The translations under genes were made by a program, and so were the position numbers. Shown piece after piece: positions 1 to 7,105 of a stretch of DNA of 8,800 nt. The notes beneath the pieces are model-generated. The model searched no databases, was not told where the DNA came from, and worked only from the letters and a program-made list of their open reading frames with translations. Numbering within the stretch: position 1 is the stretch's first letter; the number at the start of each line of letters is the position of its first letter. The stretch spans positions 1 through 8,800 of the forward strand of contig CAMYKE010000032.1 of assembly GCA_947258895.1 (NCBI GenBank). Direction: 5' to 3'. The DNA is from an uncultured Pseudomonadales bacterium. Its GTDB lineage: Bacteria > Pseudomonadota > Gammaproteobacteria > Pseudomonadales > IMCC2047.

Positions 1-216
1 AGCGTGCAAGATCCGGCGAGAAACCAAATAGGCAATTCGCACTGTACTGACAAGGCTTCTGGGCATTGGATCGCCGAATCGGTGAGATATGGCGGCTAGG
101 CCCCGGCTAAAAGCCGTAAAATAGACTTATGTCTAATATCTTTTTGCCGTTACCAATGCCACCTTCTGTTCACTAGGCGGCATGATCTCTTTTCAGGCCG
201 AGCCGGACACTGGATT
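1..216. other. Left-edge region without a supportable gene
   Basis: No reading frame with coding character is visible. One frame is open from base 1 to a TAG at 97-99 (32 codons), but it shows no family resemblance and could be chance or the tail of a gene starting outside. Two small palindromes are present: cggct/agccg at 104-116 with a 4-base loop or less, and tagac/gtcta at 122-135 with a TTAT loop. The second is followed five bases later by a run of five T (141-145). Together they could be remnants of a terminator for a gene ending left of the window, but the stems are only 5 bp. Confidence 0.4.
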
Positions 217-430
217 GAGGCAACTCTGACTAATACTCTGTAGGCGCCCTGGGGCGAGCCCTGCAAGCTTCATCCGCGGTGTTGGAAGTTTTGCCAATGC
301 GATAAGCATTGACTGTAACTCCCGCCTTGCAGCTAAAACCTTTGCCTACATGAATGCAGGTAAGGGGCGTGAGCAGCACCCGAAGCTTCAGATCTCGCAG
401 CGGGATTAAAGTATTAATCAGAATTGCCTT
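217..430 (+). mobile_element. Degenerate miniature inverted-repeat element, copy 1
   Basis: The ends form a 16-bp imperfect terminal inverted repeat: 217-232 (gaggcaactctgacta) against 415-430, 13 of 16 paired. The interior at about 264-340 is roughly 90% identical to the reverse complement of the element at 4664-4832, including a small stem-loop (ccaatgc 294-300 with gcattg 306-311). Copy 1 carries about 46 bp (roughly 341-386) that copy 2 lacks; part of it (339-365) is itself an imperfect palindrome. No transposase gene and no clear target-site duplication are seen. It is a non-autonomous element or decayed insertion-sequence remnant; its family is not assigned. It ends 36 bp before the response regulator start, so it may contribute to that gene's promoter. 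Confidence 0.65.
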
Positions 431-440
431 GCGATAGTAT
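412..440 (+). promoter_or_regulatory. Possible promoter of the response regulator gene
   Basis: Two weak -10-like hexamers lie here: TATTAA (412-417), inside the end of the miniature element, and TAGTAT (435-440), just outside it. The first aligns with TACTAT (minus strand, 4677-4682) in the same element end upstream of the kinase gene. Neither has a good -35 box at 16-18 bp, so this is a weak prediction. Confidence 0.2.
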
Positions 441-466
441 TTACCAGTGCGCGACCAGGAGGCACT

Positions 467-1120
467 ATGTACCATTTCCACATCGCGGATGACCATCCGC
501 TTTTCAGGAATGCATTACTGGAAGTGATTTCAAGTGATATGCCGGATGTAGTGACGACCCAGTCATCCGACTTTTCATCGACAATTCATGAACTGGAAGC
601 CAATCCGGAAACGGACATACTACTCCTCGATTTACATATGCCCGGCAGCCAGGACCTGTTTGGGCTGATCAGCGTCCGCGAGAAATTTCCGTTAATCCCC
701 GTAATGGTGATTTCTGCCAGCGACGACATCGATACCATTAGCCGCGCCATCGGTCACGGCGCAGCCGCTTTCATTCCTAAATCCGCCTCGCCGGATCAAA
801 TTACCGAAGCCATTAATGAGGTGTTGGAAGGTGAGAGCTGGGTACCCGAAGAACTGCGCGGCCGTTTAAAGCCTATCGCTGCCGAAGAAAAGGATATGGC
901 GGCAAAAATTGCAACACTCACCCCCCATCAATACAAGGTATTGCAATATATCCGCGAAGGCTGGCTCAACAAACAGATTGCCTATGAGCTGGGCATTACC
1001 GAGGCCACCGTAAAAGCCCATATCACGGCGATTTTCAGAAAGCTCGGGGCCTCCAATCGCACCCAGGCGGTAGTCATGCTGAGTAAAATGTCACTGGAAG
1101 AGATAGCAAGCGGTTCCTAG
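467..1120 (+). CDS. crbR: NarL/LuxR-family response regulator, CrbR/ErdR-like
   Basis: This is a DNA-binding response regulator of 217 residues, a normal length for the NarL/FixJ type. Residues 1-118 are a receiver domain with the acidic pair D8-D9, the phospho-acceptor D55 in LLLDLHMPG, the switch residue S83 and the invariant K105. Residues 148-210 are a LuxR-type helix-turn-helix: LTPHQYKVL, then LGITEATVKAHITAIFRKLG. The start is fixed by AGGAGG at 457-462, 4 bp before the ATG. It converges with the adjacent hybrid kinase, leaving 21 bp between stop codons. CrbR-type regulators activate acetyl-CoA synthetase and acetate uptake genes, and the symporter operon nearby fits this. The family call is firm; the CrbR assignment rests on resemblance and on the CrbS-type neighbour. 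The gene ends in TAG. Confidence 0.88.
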   Translation: MYHFHIADDHPLFRNALLEVISSDMPDVVTTQSSDFSSTIHELEANPETDILLLDLHMPGSQDLFGLISVREKFPLIPVMVISASDDIDTISRAIGHGAAAFIPKSASPDQITEAINEVLEGESWVPEELRGRLKPIAAEEKDMAAKIATLTPHQYKVLQYIREGWLNKQIAYELGITEATVKAHITAIFRKLGASNRTQAVVMLSKMSLEEIASGS

Positions 1121-1141
1121 CGCCTTCGTGAAATATCCGGG

Positions 1142-4100
1142 CTATATCCGTTTATTTACCTGCTGCAATAACGCCTTTAACTTACCCGGCTTAACCGGTT
1201 TTCTCAGCAGGTGGTAATTTTTTTCCTCCACCAGGATGGGTAAATCTTCATCCTGCGCCGCAGAAACAATGCATATGGCAAATCCGCTCCCCCAATGTCG
1301 CTGCATTTCCTCCGCCAGCTGAATACCCGTCGTCGCATCATCACCCAGTTGGTAATCCATGAGCAAAACACGGGGAGGACTGTTTTCCTGCAAATATTTT
1401 CTTGCCGTCAGCACTGAATTCAGGGTCACTATATGGCAATCCCATCGCCCCAGTAAACTGGCCAGGGCGGACAGGTTCTGCTCGTCATCATCAACGTAAA
1501 GCACTGAAAGGCCCGCGAGTTCCCCCGACGTCATAGGAGCCTGTTCGACCTGCGCAGCCGCTGCCGCAGTCGCCACCGGAAGCGAGACCGAAAAAAAGCT
1601 GCCCAGGTTAAGTGTGGAATGCATCCTGATTTCCAGGCCCAGCAGTTTGCTAAATCGCGAGGCTACTCCCAATCCGAGCCCAGCGCCCTCGGTATCCGTA
1701 GAAGCCCGGAAAAAATCTTCAAAGATCCGCCGCTGGTCTGCAGTGGATATACCTGGCCCCGAATCATATACACAGATCTCCAATCCCCAGCTGCGACGCC
1801 GGCAGCCAACCAGTATTTTTCCAGCATCCGTGTATTTCACCGCATTAGACATAAAATTTTGCACAATGCGACGCAAATAGCCCGGGTCCGTCTCGACGAA
1901 AAGTGAACATGGCACGTAATGCATTTCAACACCTTCAGCACACTGTACCGAAAACTGCTGGTAAAGCGGCTGCAGGAGGTCATCTACTGCAAATACCTTG
2001 GGGTGCGGTTTCAGGGTACCCGTATCCAGCTTGGCGATTTCAAACAATGACGAGATTATGGTTTCTGATGACTGGATTGCACTACGCAGATTACGGACAA
2101 CCTTCTTTTCTGCACTTTCCAGAACATCCGTCTCCATGAGCGTACTAACGTACAGATTAGCTGCATTCAGGGGTTGCAAAATATCGTGACTGGCAAGCGC
2201 CAGAAAGCGTGATTTACTTTTGTTTGCTTGGTCGGCTTCCATTTTTGCCTCGACCAGCTCGCTTTCAATTTTCTTTCTGCGCTCGATTTCCGTCCTCAGG
2301 TCAAAATTGATATTTTCAATGGTCTTGGTCCGTTCCTGAACCCGCTCCTCGAGATGTTCGTTTGCTTCCTCGAGCTGCTTCTGTGCGGAAATAAACTCGG
2401 TAATATCATCGTAGGTAGTCACATAACCACCGTTTGGCAACGGGGTTCCCTTGATTTCAATAACGCTACCCTGCCCACGGCTACGCACAATCCGATACGG
2501 TTTGGCAGCACGCAGATAGGTGATTCGCTTTTGAACGTGATCTTCGGTCAACCCCGGACCCATCATTCCACGTTCGGAGTTAAAGCGGACCAGATCCGCG
2601 ACGCTCGCCCCCACCGTCAACATGCCCTTCGGATAATTAAACATATCTTCGTAACGCTTGTTCCACGCCACCATTTCCATGCTTTCGTTCGCTACACTTA
2701 TGGCCGAAGAAATGTTTTCGAAGGAGGCAAACAAAATATCCTGGTTAAAGCGCAATGCCTTGGTGGTTTCCTCAAAGATATTCACCACATCCTCTACCCC
2801 GAAACCTTCACCTTCATGCAGGGTGGCTATCATGGAACGCGCGGAAGCGACCCCCACTACACCCGCGAGCGCCTGTTCTGCACGTTCCAGAACATCGGCG
2901 GAAACCAGTTCCTGAATGGCTTCATCCCCGACTTGCTGGAACACCTCGGAAGTCGCCCTGGGCCCGATAAACTGATGCAGCAGAGCCCTCAAATCATCTG
3001 CGAAGACTTGTAGCTGCTTGCCCTGGTACCCTGACATCTGCCGCTCACGGCGGCAAAAGGCAAGGCTTTGAATACGATCTGACAGGTGCGTTTTGTCCAG
3101 CAGGGAAAAGCCGACGTAAGCAGCGAGATTGCACGCAATACTGATTAGTACACCCCGGGTATAGCTATCACTGAATTCGAAATTAAACAGGTATTCGGGA
3201 CGCAACCAGCTTACATTTGCCAGGCCGCTCTCCAGTAGCTGCGGGTTCAGGACCCCTGCTTCGACGAGCAACGGCATCATCAGGGTGTAGAACCAGATAA
3301 AACCGCCCGCTACCAGCCCGGCATACACCCCCAGCGCATTACCTCGTCGCCACACCAGCCCGAGTAAAATAGCGGGCGCCAATTGCACAGCTAATGCAAA
3401 TGCAATTAGCCCGATACTGGTTAGGGCGGCATTCCCGGCCAGCGTGGCCTGGTAAACATACGCAAGAAATACGACCAATACGACCGTCGACCGACGAGCG
3501 AACATCAAGGCCGGTGAATAATCTCGGCTGCGGTTGCGCTCCGAATAACGCTTGATTAGTAGCGGCAGGATGACGTCATTACTCAGCATCTGGCTAAGCG
3601 TTACCGTGGCCACAATGATCATGGCGGTAGCCGCGGAAAAACCACCCAGGAAGGCCAACGTGGCGATCGTTGGCATATTCCTGGCCAGCGGTAACGCTAA
3701 TACATAACTATCGCCGGAAACTCCGGAACCATAAAAAATCGCGTTGCCTACCCAGGCGATGACCAACACAAAGCACATCACCAGCGCCAAATACCCGCTG
3801 AACGCCCACCGCGCTGTTTTCAGGTGCTGGTCTGAAATTCGCTCAACGAAGGTCACATGAAACATGCGTGGCAGGCAGAAAATAGCGCAGGCGGAAATAA
3901 CCGTCTCCACAACAAAACGTAAATTAAGCGTCGATTCCGCAAAGGGCTGGCCGGCATGCTCTAACAGCTGCTCGGAATCGATGTCCGACCACACCCAAAG
4001 GGCGAGCAGCGCAACAGATCCCAGAGCAATTAATTTAACCAGGGACTCAAAGGCAATCGCGCTCATTAAGCCGGCATGGTAACCCGATACGTCCAGCCGT

Positions 4101-4621
4101 TTGGTTCCAAACAGCAACGCAAATACCACCATGCTGGCTGCGACCAGGAAGGTAATATCATAGCGGGCAACACCCATATCCCCCATAGTCAATACCAGGC
4201 TGTCCGACACCGCTTTCAATTGCAGGGCAATGTAGGGGACCGTAGCCAGCAGCACGACGAGTGTGGTGGTAACAGCAACGCCCTGCCGCTTGCCATACCG
4301 CGATGAGAGGAAATCGGCAATGCTATGAACATTTTCCTGCTTGCAAATCTGCCCCATGCGCTCCAGCAGGGGAAAACCAAAAGTAAACAACAATATGGGG
4401 CCGAGTAATATCGGCAAGTACGACCAGCCGGATTGCGAGGCGGTGCCAACCAGCCCGTAAAACGTCCAGGAAGTACAGTAAACGCCCAGTGCCAGGGCGT
4501 AGACAATGGGATGCTGCGGCCAGCTGCCCTCAACAAACTGACGCTTGTCGCCCCTGCGTGCTGTCCAGAACAGCAACCCTATATAGGCTAGCACCGCAAT
4601 GATGACTACAGCTGGAGACAT
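1142..4621 (-). CDS. crbS: Sodium:solute symporter-fused hybrid sensor histidine kinase, CrbS-like
   Basis: This 1159-residue inner-membrane sensor kinase likely senses or co-transports a small carboxylate and phosphorylates the neighbouring regulator. Residues 1 to about 510 are a multi-pass SLC5/SSS transporter-like domain. A STAC linker follows at about 535-610, then a PAS domain at about 630-745 and a coiled coil at about 745-805. HisKA has H812 in LALASHDILQPLNA. The HATPase has N926 in NAVKYT, D953 in DSGPGIS, and GAGLGLG near 976-982. A C-terminal receiver has D1044-D1046, phospho-acceptor D1089 and K1141. All catalytic residues are present. The length and domain order match CrbS/MxtR kinases of the acetate switch. 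The ATG at 4621 gives the expected first membrane helix; its ribosome-binding site is weak (GAAGCGAG). The miniature element ends 42 bp upstream. No Hpt protein is seen. The gene ends in TAG. Confidence 0.92.
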   Translation of the reverse strand: MSPAVVIIAVLAYIGLLFWTARRGDKRQFVEGSWPQHPIVYALALGVYCTSWTFYGLVGTASQSGWSYLPILLGPILLFTFGFPLLERMGQICKQENVHSIADFLSSRYGKRQGVAVTTTLVVLLATVPYIALQLKAVSDSLVLTMGDMGVARYDITFLVAASMVVFALLFGTKRLDVSGYHAGLMSAIAFESLVKLIALGSVALLALWVWSDIDSEQLLEHAGQPFAESTLNLRFVVETVISACAIFCLPRMFHVTFVERISDQHLKTARWAFSGYLALVMCFVLVIAWVGNAIFYGSGVSGDSYVLALPLARNMPTIATLAFLGGFSAATAMIIVATVTLSQMLSNDVILPLLIKRYSERNRSRDYSPALMFARRSTVVLVVFLAYVYQATLAGNAALTSIGLIAFALAVQLAPAILLGLVWRRGNALGVYAGLVAGGFIWFYTLMMPLLVEAGVLNPQLLESGLANVSWLRPEYLFNFEFSDSYTRGVLISIACNLAAYVGFSLLDKTHLSDRIQSLAFCRRERQMSGYQGKQLQVFADDLRALLHQFIGPRATSEVFQQVGDEAIQELVSADVLERAEQALAGVVGVASARSMIATLHEGEGFGVEDVVNIFEETTKALRFNQDILFASFENISSAISVANESMEMVAWNKRYEDMFNYPKGMLTVGASVADLVRFNSERGMMGPGLTEDHVQKRITYLRAAKPYRIVRSRGQGSVIEIKGTPLPNGGYVTTYDDITEFISAQKQLEEANEHLEERVQERTKTIENINFDLRTEIERRKKIESELVEAKMEADQANKSKSRFLALASHDILQPLNAANLYVSTLMETDVLESAEKKVVRNLRSAIQSSETIISSLFEIAKLDTGTLKPHPKVFAVDDLLQPLYQQFSVQCAEGVEMHYVPCSLFVETDPGYLRRIVQNFMSNAVKYTDAGKILVGCRRRSWGLEICVYDSGPGISTADQRRIFEDFFRASTDTEGAGLGLGVASRFSKLLGLEIRMHSTLNLGSFFSVSLPVATAAAAAQVEQAPMTSGELAGLSVLYVDDDEQNLSALASLLGRWDCHIVTLNSVLTARKYLQENSPPRVLLMDYQLGDDATTGIQLAEEMQRHWGSGFAICIVSAAQDEDLPILVEEKNYHLLRKPVKPGKLKALLQQVNKRI

Positions 4622-4663
4622 AGTTCTCGCTTCTGTTACGAAACCCGGATGTTCTGACTTTGC

Positions 4664-4832
4664 AGGGCACCTCTGAATAGTAACTTAATCCCTCTGCGAG
4701 ATCTGGAGGTTTTAGTTGCAAGGCGGGAGTTGCAGCCAATGCTTATTGCATTGGTAAAACTTCCAACACCGCAGATGAAGCCTGCAAGTCTCTGTAAGCC
4801 AGAGGCATCAAGGTATTATTCAGAGGTGCCCT
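4664..4832 (-). mobile_element. Miniature inverted-repeat element (MITE-like), copy 2
   Basis: This 169-bp element is bounded by perfect 16-bp terminal inverted repeats: agggcacctctgaata at 4664-4679 and its exact complement at 4817-4832. It contains a central hairpin, CCAATGC/GCATTGG (4736-4742 with 4748-4754, 5-base loop). Its reverse complement aligns with 217-430. It has no room for a transposase. Flanks show no clean target duplication; ACTTTGC on the left and AACTTGC on the right are similar but not identical. It lies between the kinase start and the DUF4212 operon, so it separates their divergent promoters. Probably a non-autonomous derivative of an insertion sequence; I cannot assign the parent. 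Confidence 0.75.
4677..4682 (-). promoter_or_regulatory. Possible -10 box for the kinase gene within the element end
   Basis: On the minus strand this reads TACTAT, matching four of six bases of the sigma-70 -10 consensus, 55 bp before the kinase ATG. It aligns with TATTAA at 412-417 in copy 1. No convincing -35 box is seen, so this is tentative. Confidence 0.18.
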
Positions 4833-4865
4833 AACTTGCCAACGAGTATAACGGATTCGACATTA

Positions 4866-4889
4866 GTCGTATTTACGACCAAAGTCGTA
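4866..4889. promoter_or_regulatory. Triple GTCGTA half-site cluster, candidate operator of the symporter operon
   Basis: GTCGTA occurs at 4866-4871, its complement TACGAC at 4874-4879, and GTCGTA again at 4884-4889. The first two form an inverted repeat with a 2-bp spacer; the last two form one with a 4-bp spacer; the outer two are direct repeats 18 bp apart. The cluster lies about 75-95 bp before the DUF4212 ATG. A weak -10-like TAGATT (4913-4918) lies downstream with no good -35, as expected for an activator-dependent promoter. NarL/LuxR-type regulators bind short inverted half-sites, so the adjacent CrbR-like protein is the natural candidate. Binding itself is inference. Confidence 0.5.
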
Positions 4890-4962
4890 ACGCCAGCACC
4901 TGATTATGTTGATAGATTGCAATTGCCCAATCTGCAACGCGCATACAAATGAGGAACGAGGT

Positions 4963-5232
4963 ATGAACACAGAAGAAGAGATAGTTAACAAGGCGGCGTA
5001 CTGGAAAGCAAATGTGCGATTGATGATCACATTGCTTGTTATCTGGTTCGTCATTTCATTCGGTTTTGGCATTTTGCTGGTGGAACCGCTCAACAGTATC
5101 CAGCTCGGCGGCTATAAGCTGGGATTCTGGTTTGCGCAACAAGGCTCCATGTACGGATTCGTTGCGCTGATCTTTTTCTACGCTAAACGCATGACCGCAT
5201 TAGATCGCCAATTTGGCTTCCACGAAGACTGA
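4963..5232 (+). CDS. DUF4212 small membrane protein, putative symporter small subunit
   Basis: This 89-residue protein has two predicted membrane helices: about residues 16-40 (LMITLLVIWFVISFGFGILL) and 53-73 (FWFAQQGSMYGFVALIFFY). A short charged tail follows. FGFGILLVEPLN and GFWFAQQGS are typical of DUF4212 (TIGR03647), a family almost always encoded directly before a VC_2705-type sodium:solute symporter and thought to be its small subunit; the analogous E. coli pair is yjcH-actP. I chose the ATG at 4963 over the one at 4906 because GAGG sits 8 bp before it, the resulting length fits the family, and the 19 extra residues do not resemble it. The symporter starts 14 bp after the stop, so the two are very likely cotranscribed. 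The GTCGTA cluster lies upstream. Confidence 0.9.
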   Translation: MNTEEEIVNKAAYWKANVRLMITLLVIWFVISFGFGILLVEPLNSIQLGGYKLGFWFAQQGSMYGFVALIFFYAKRMTALDRQFGFHED

Positions 5233-5246
5233 GCAGGGGAATTATT

Positions 5247-6977
5247 ATGGAACTGCAAACTTTAACCTACATTGTAGTTGGCATTACCTTTGCCATCTAC
5301 ATCGGCATTGCCATCTGGGCGCGTGCCGGATCAACCAGCGAGTTCTATGTCGCGGGCGGGGGTATTCACCCTGTCGCAAATGGCATGGCAACTGGTGCTG
5401 ACTGGATGTCAGCCGCATCCTTTATATCCATGGCAGGATTGATCGCTTTCTATGGATATGGAGGGTCCGTATTCCTGATGGGATGGACCGGCGGATATGT
5501 GCTGCTGGCCATGCTGCTGGCGCCCTACTTGCGTAAACATGGCAAGTTCACCGTACCTGAGTTTATTGGCGACCGTTTTTACTCCAAGACAGCCCGCATC
5601 GTTGCGGTAGTGTGTCTGATTGTCGCGTCAGTAACCTATGTTATTGGCCAGATGAAAGGTATTGGCGTCGCCTTCTCCCGCTTCCTGGAAGTTTCTTACG
5701 GCACGGGGCTGCTGATCGGTATGTGTATCGTGTTTTTTTACGCGGTAACCGGTGGTATGAAAGGCATTACCTATACCCAGATCGCCCAATACGTCGTGTT
5801 GATTTTCGCCTACACGATTCCCGCTATCTTCATCTCATTGAACTTGACTGGCAACCCTATCCCACAACTGGGGCTGGGCAGCACCATGGTGGGGACGGAT
5901 ACCTACCTGCTTGATCGGCTGGACCAGGTGGTAACAGAGCTCGGCTTTGCGGAATATACCACCCAGGCACGACTGAGTTCGCTCAATATGTTTGTCTATA
6001 CCATGTCGTTGATGATTGGTACTGCGGGTCTGCCCCACGTCATCATCCGCTTCTTCACCGTACCCAAGGTGAAAGATGCACGCTCATCTGCTGGTTGGGC
6101 GCTGGTATTCATCACCATTCTTTACACTACGGCTCCTGCAGTTGCAGCGATGGCGCGTCTGAATCTGATGACGACTATCGAGCCTGCCGCTGGACAAAAC
6201 CTGGTTTATGAGGAACGTCCACAGTGGTTCAAGAACTGGGAAAAAACCGGTCTGCTGAAGTTTGAAGATAAAAACGGCGACGGCAAAATACAGTACACAC
6301 CTGACGCTACTACCAATGAAATGGTTACGGTTGACCGCGACATCATGGTGCTGGCTAACCCGGAAATTGCCAAGCTGCCCAACTGGGTAATTGCACTGGT
6401 CGCCGCCGGCGGTCTGGCTGCCGCGTTATCTACGGCTGCCGGTCTGTTGTTGGCAATTGCCTCTGCGGTGTCGCATGATCTGCTGAAAGGTGTCATAAAA
6501 CCGAATATCAACGAGAAACAGGAGTTGATGGCGAGCCGTGTCGCGATGGCATTCGCTATCGCCGGTGCAGGTTACCTGGGCTTCAACCCTCCGGATTTTG
6601 CCGCAGGAACCGTAGCCCTGGCCTTCGGTCTCGCTGGTTCCTCCATCTTCCCGGCATTGATGATGGGTATCTTCAGCAAACGCATCAACAAGGAAGGCGC
6701 GATTGCGGGCATGATCGCCGGCCTGACGGTAACCCTGTTGTATGTGTTCCAGCACAAAGGCATCATGTTTATTCCAGGCACTTCATTCCTGGGTGGCATG
6801 CCGAGCAACTGGTTCTTTGGTATTGAGCCTAATGCCTTCGGCGCCATTGGAGCAGTTGTGAACTTTTCGGTAGCAGCTGTTGTTTCCCGGGTAACAGCAA
6901 AGCCACCGGAAGAAATCCAGCACATGGTCGAGAATTTTCGTATCCCGGCTGGCGCAGGAGGCGCTCAGGCACACTAA
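5247..6977 (+). CDS. Sodium:solute symporter, VC_2705 subfamily (acetate/carboxylate permease-like)
   Basis: This 576-residue SSS-family (SLC5) transporter of the inner membrane has about 13 hydrophobic segments. Family signatures include ATGADWMSAASFISMAG near residues 48-64, GLPHVIIRFFTVP at 261-273, and ALSTAAGLLLAIASAVSHDL at about 393-412. S395-T396 line up with the sodium-binding Ser-Thr of PutP. A hydrophilic loop at about 310-375 includes DKNGDG (341-346), which resembles a calcium-binding loop but lacks the acidic residue at position 12. The full length and the preceding DUF4212 gene place it in the TIGR03648 group. Relatives such as ActP carry acetate and other short carboxylates; the exact substrate cannot be read from sequence. 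AGGGGA at 5235-5240 is 6 bp before the ATG. The CrbS/CrbR-like pair next door supports acetate-type uptake. Confidence 0.93.
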   Translation: MELQTLTYIVVGITFAIYIGIAIWARAGSTSEFYVAGGGIHPVANGMATGADWMSAASFISMAGLIAFYGYGGSVFLMGWTGGYVLLAMLLAPYLRKHGKFTVPEFIGDRFYSKTARIVAVVCLIVASVTYVIGQMKGIGVAFSRFLEVSYGTGLLIGMCIVFFYAVTGGMKGITYTQIAQYVVLIFAYTIPAIFISLNLTGNPIPQLGLGSTMVGTDTYLLDRLDQVVTELGFAEYTTQARLSSLNMFVYTMSLMIGTAGLPHVIIRFFTVPKVKDARSSAGWALVFITILYTTAPAVAAMARLNLMTTIEPAAGQNLVYEERPQWFKNWEKTGLLKFEDKNGDGKIQYTPDATTNEMVTVDRDIMVLANPEIAKLPNWVIALVAAGGLAAALSTAAGLLLAIASAVSHDLLKGVIKPNINEKQELMASRVAMAFAIAGAGYLGFNPPDFAAGTVALAFGLAGSSIFPALMMGIFSKRINKEGAIAGMIAGLTVTLLYVFQHKGIMFIPGTSFLGGMPSNWFFGIEPNAFGAIGAVVNFSVAAVVSRVTAKPPEEIQHMVENFRIPAGAGGAQAH

Positions 6978-6986
6978 CCGCCTGAG
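6964..6986 (+). repeat. Small hairpin across the symporter stop codon
   Basis: CTCAGGC (6964-6970) pairs perfectly with GCCTGAG (6980-6986) around a 9-base loop that contains the TAA stop. Its last residues are coding. It precedes the larger hairpin by about 10 bases and may help stabilise the mRNA end or slow ribosomes, but a 7-bp stem can also be chance. Confidence 0.35.
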
Positions 6987-6996
6987 ACAAGGTCTG

Positions 6997-7026
6997 AGGT
7001 CAGGCCCCTTTTAAGGGGTCTGACCT
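6997..7026 (+). terminator. Strong hairpin after the symporter gene, possible terminator or REP-like element
   Basis: AGGTCAG-G-CCCC (6997-7008) pairs with GGGG-T-CTGACCT (7015-7026) around TTTTAA. This is a 12-bp stem with one G-U pair. It lies 20 bp past the symporter stop and 80 bp before the next gene. Only three T follow the stem, so it is not a classical intrinsic terminator. It could attenuate transcription into the downstream genes or protect the symporter mRNA 3' end. Short palindromes with a GGGGTCTGACC core also occur as dispersed REP-type repeats, so a repetitive origin is possible; only one copy is in this window. Confidence 0.5.
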
Positions 7027-7105
7027 TTAGGCTCATCTGATTAATGACAGGATTTATCTGGCATCAATCGAAGCAGTCTTAACCAGAAAATAGGAGGCAC
7101 AACAA

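Noticed and set aside
1..99. Possible 3' end of a plus-strand gene at the left edge
   Set aside because: Only 32 open codons with no recognisable protein motif; not enough to call.
230..496. An 88-codon minus-strand frame over the left intergenic region
   Set aside because: It overlaps the miniature element and the start of the response regulator, shows no protein-like features, and is explained by the repeat.
2228..3013. A 261-codon open frame on the plus strand inside the kinase gene
   Set aside because: It is antisense to the STAC, PAS and linker region of a clearly coding kinase, has no ribosome-binding site and no family-like composition. It is a shadow of codon bias on the other strand.
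4530..4739. A 69-codon minus-strand frame over the kinase start and element copy 2
   Set aside because: It overlaps the kinase N-terminus in another frame and the element; no ribosome-binding site or domain.
4906..4962. Upstream ATG of the DUF4212 frame, with a Cys-rich N-terminal extension (CNCPICNAH)
   Set aside because: The CxCxxC look is tempting as a metal site, but the ATG at 4963 has the better Shine-Dalgarno sequence and gives the family's usual length, so the extension is probably untranslated leader.
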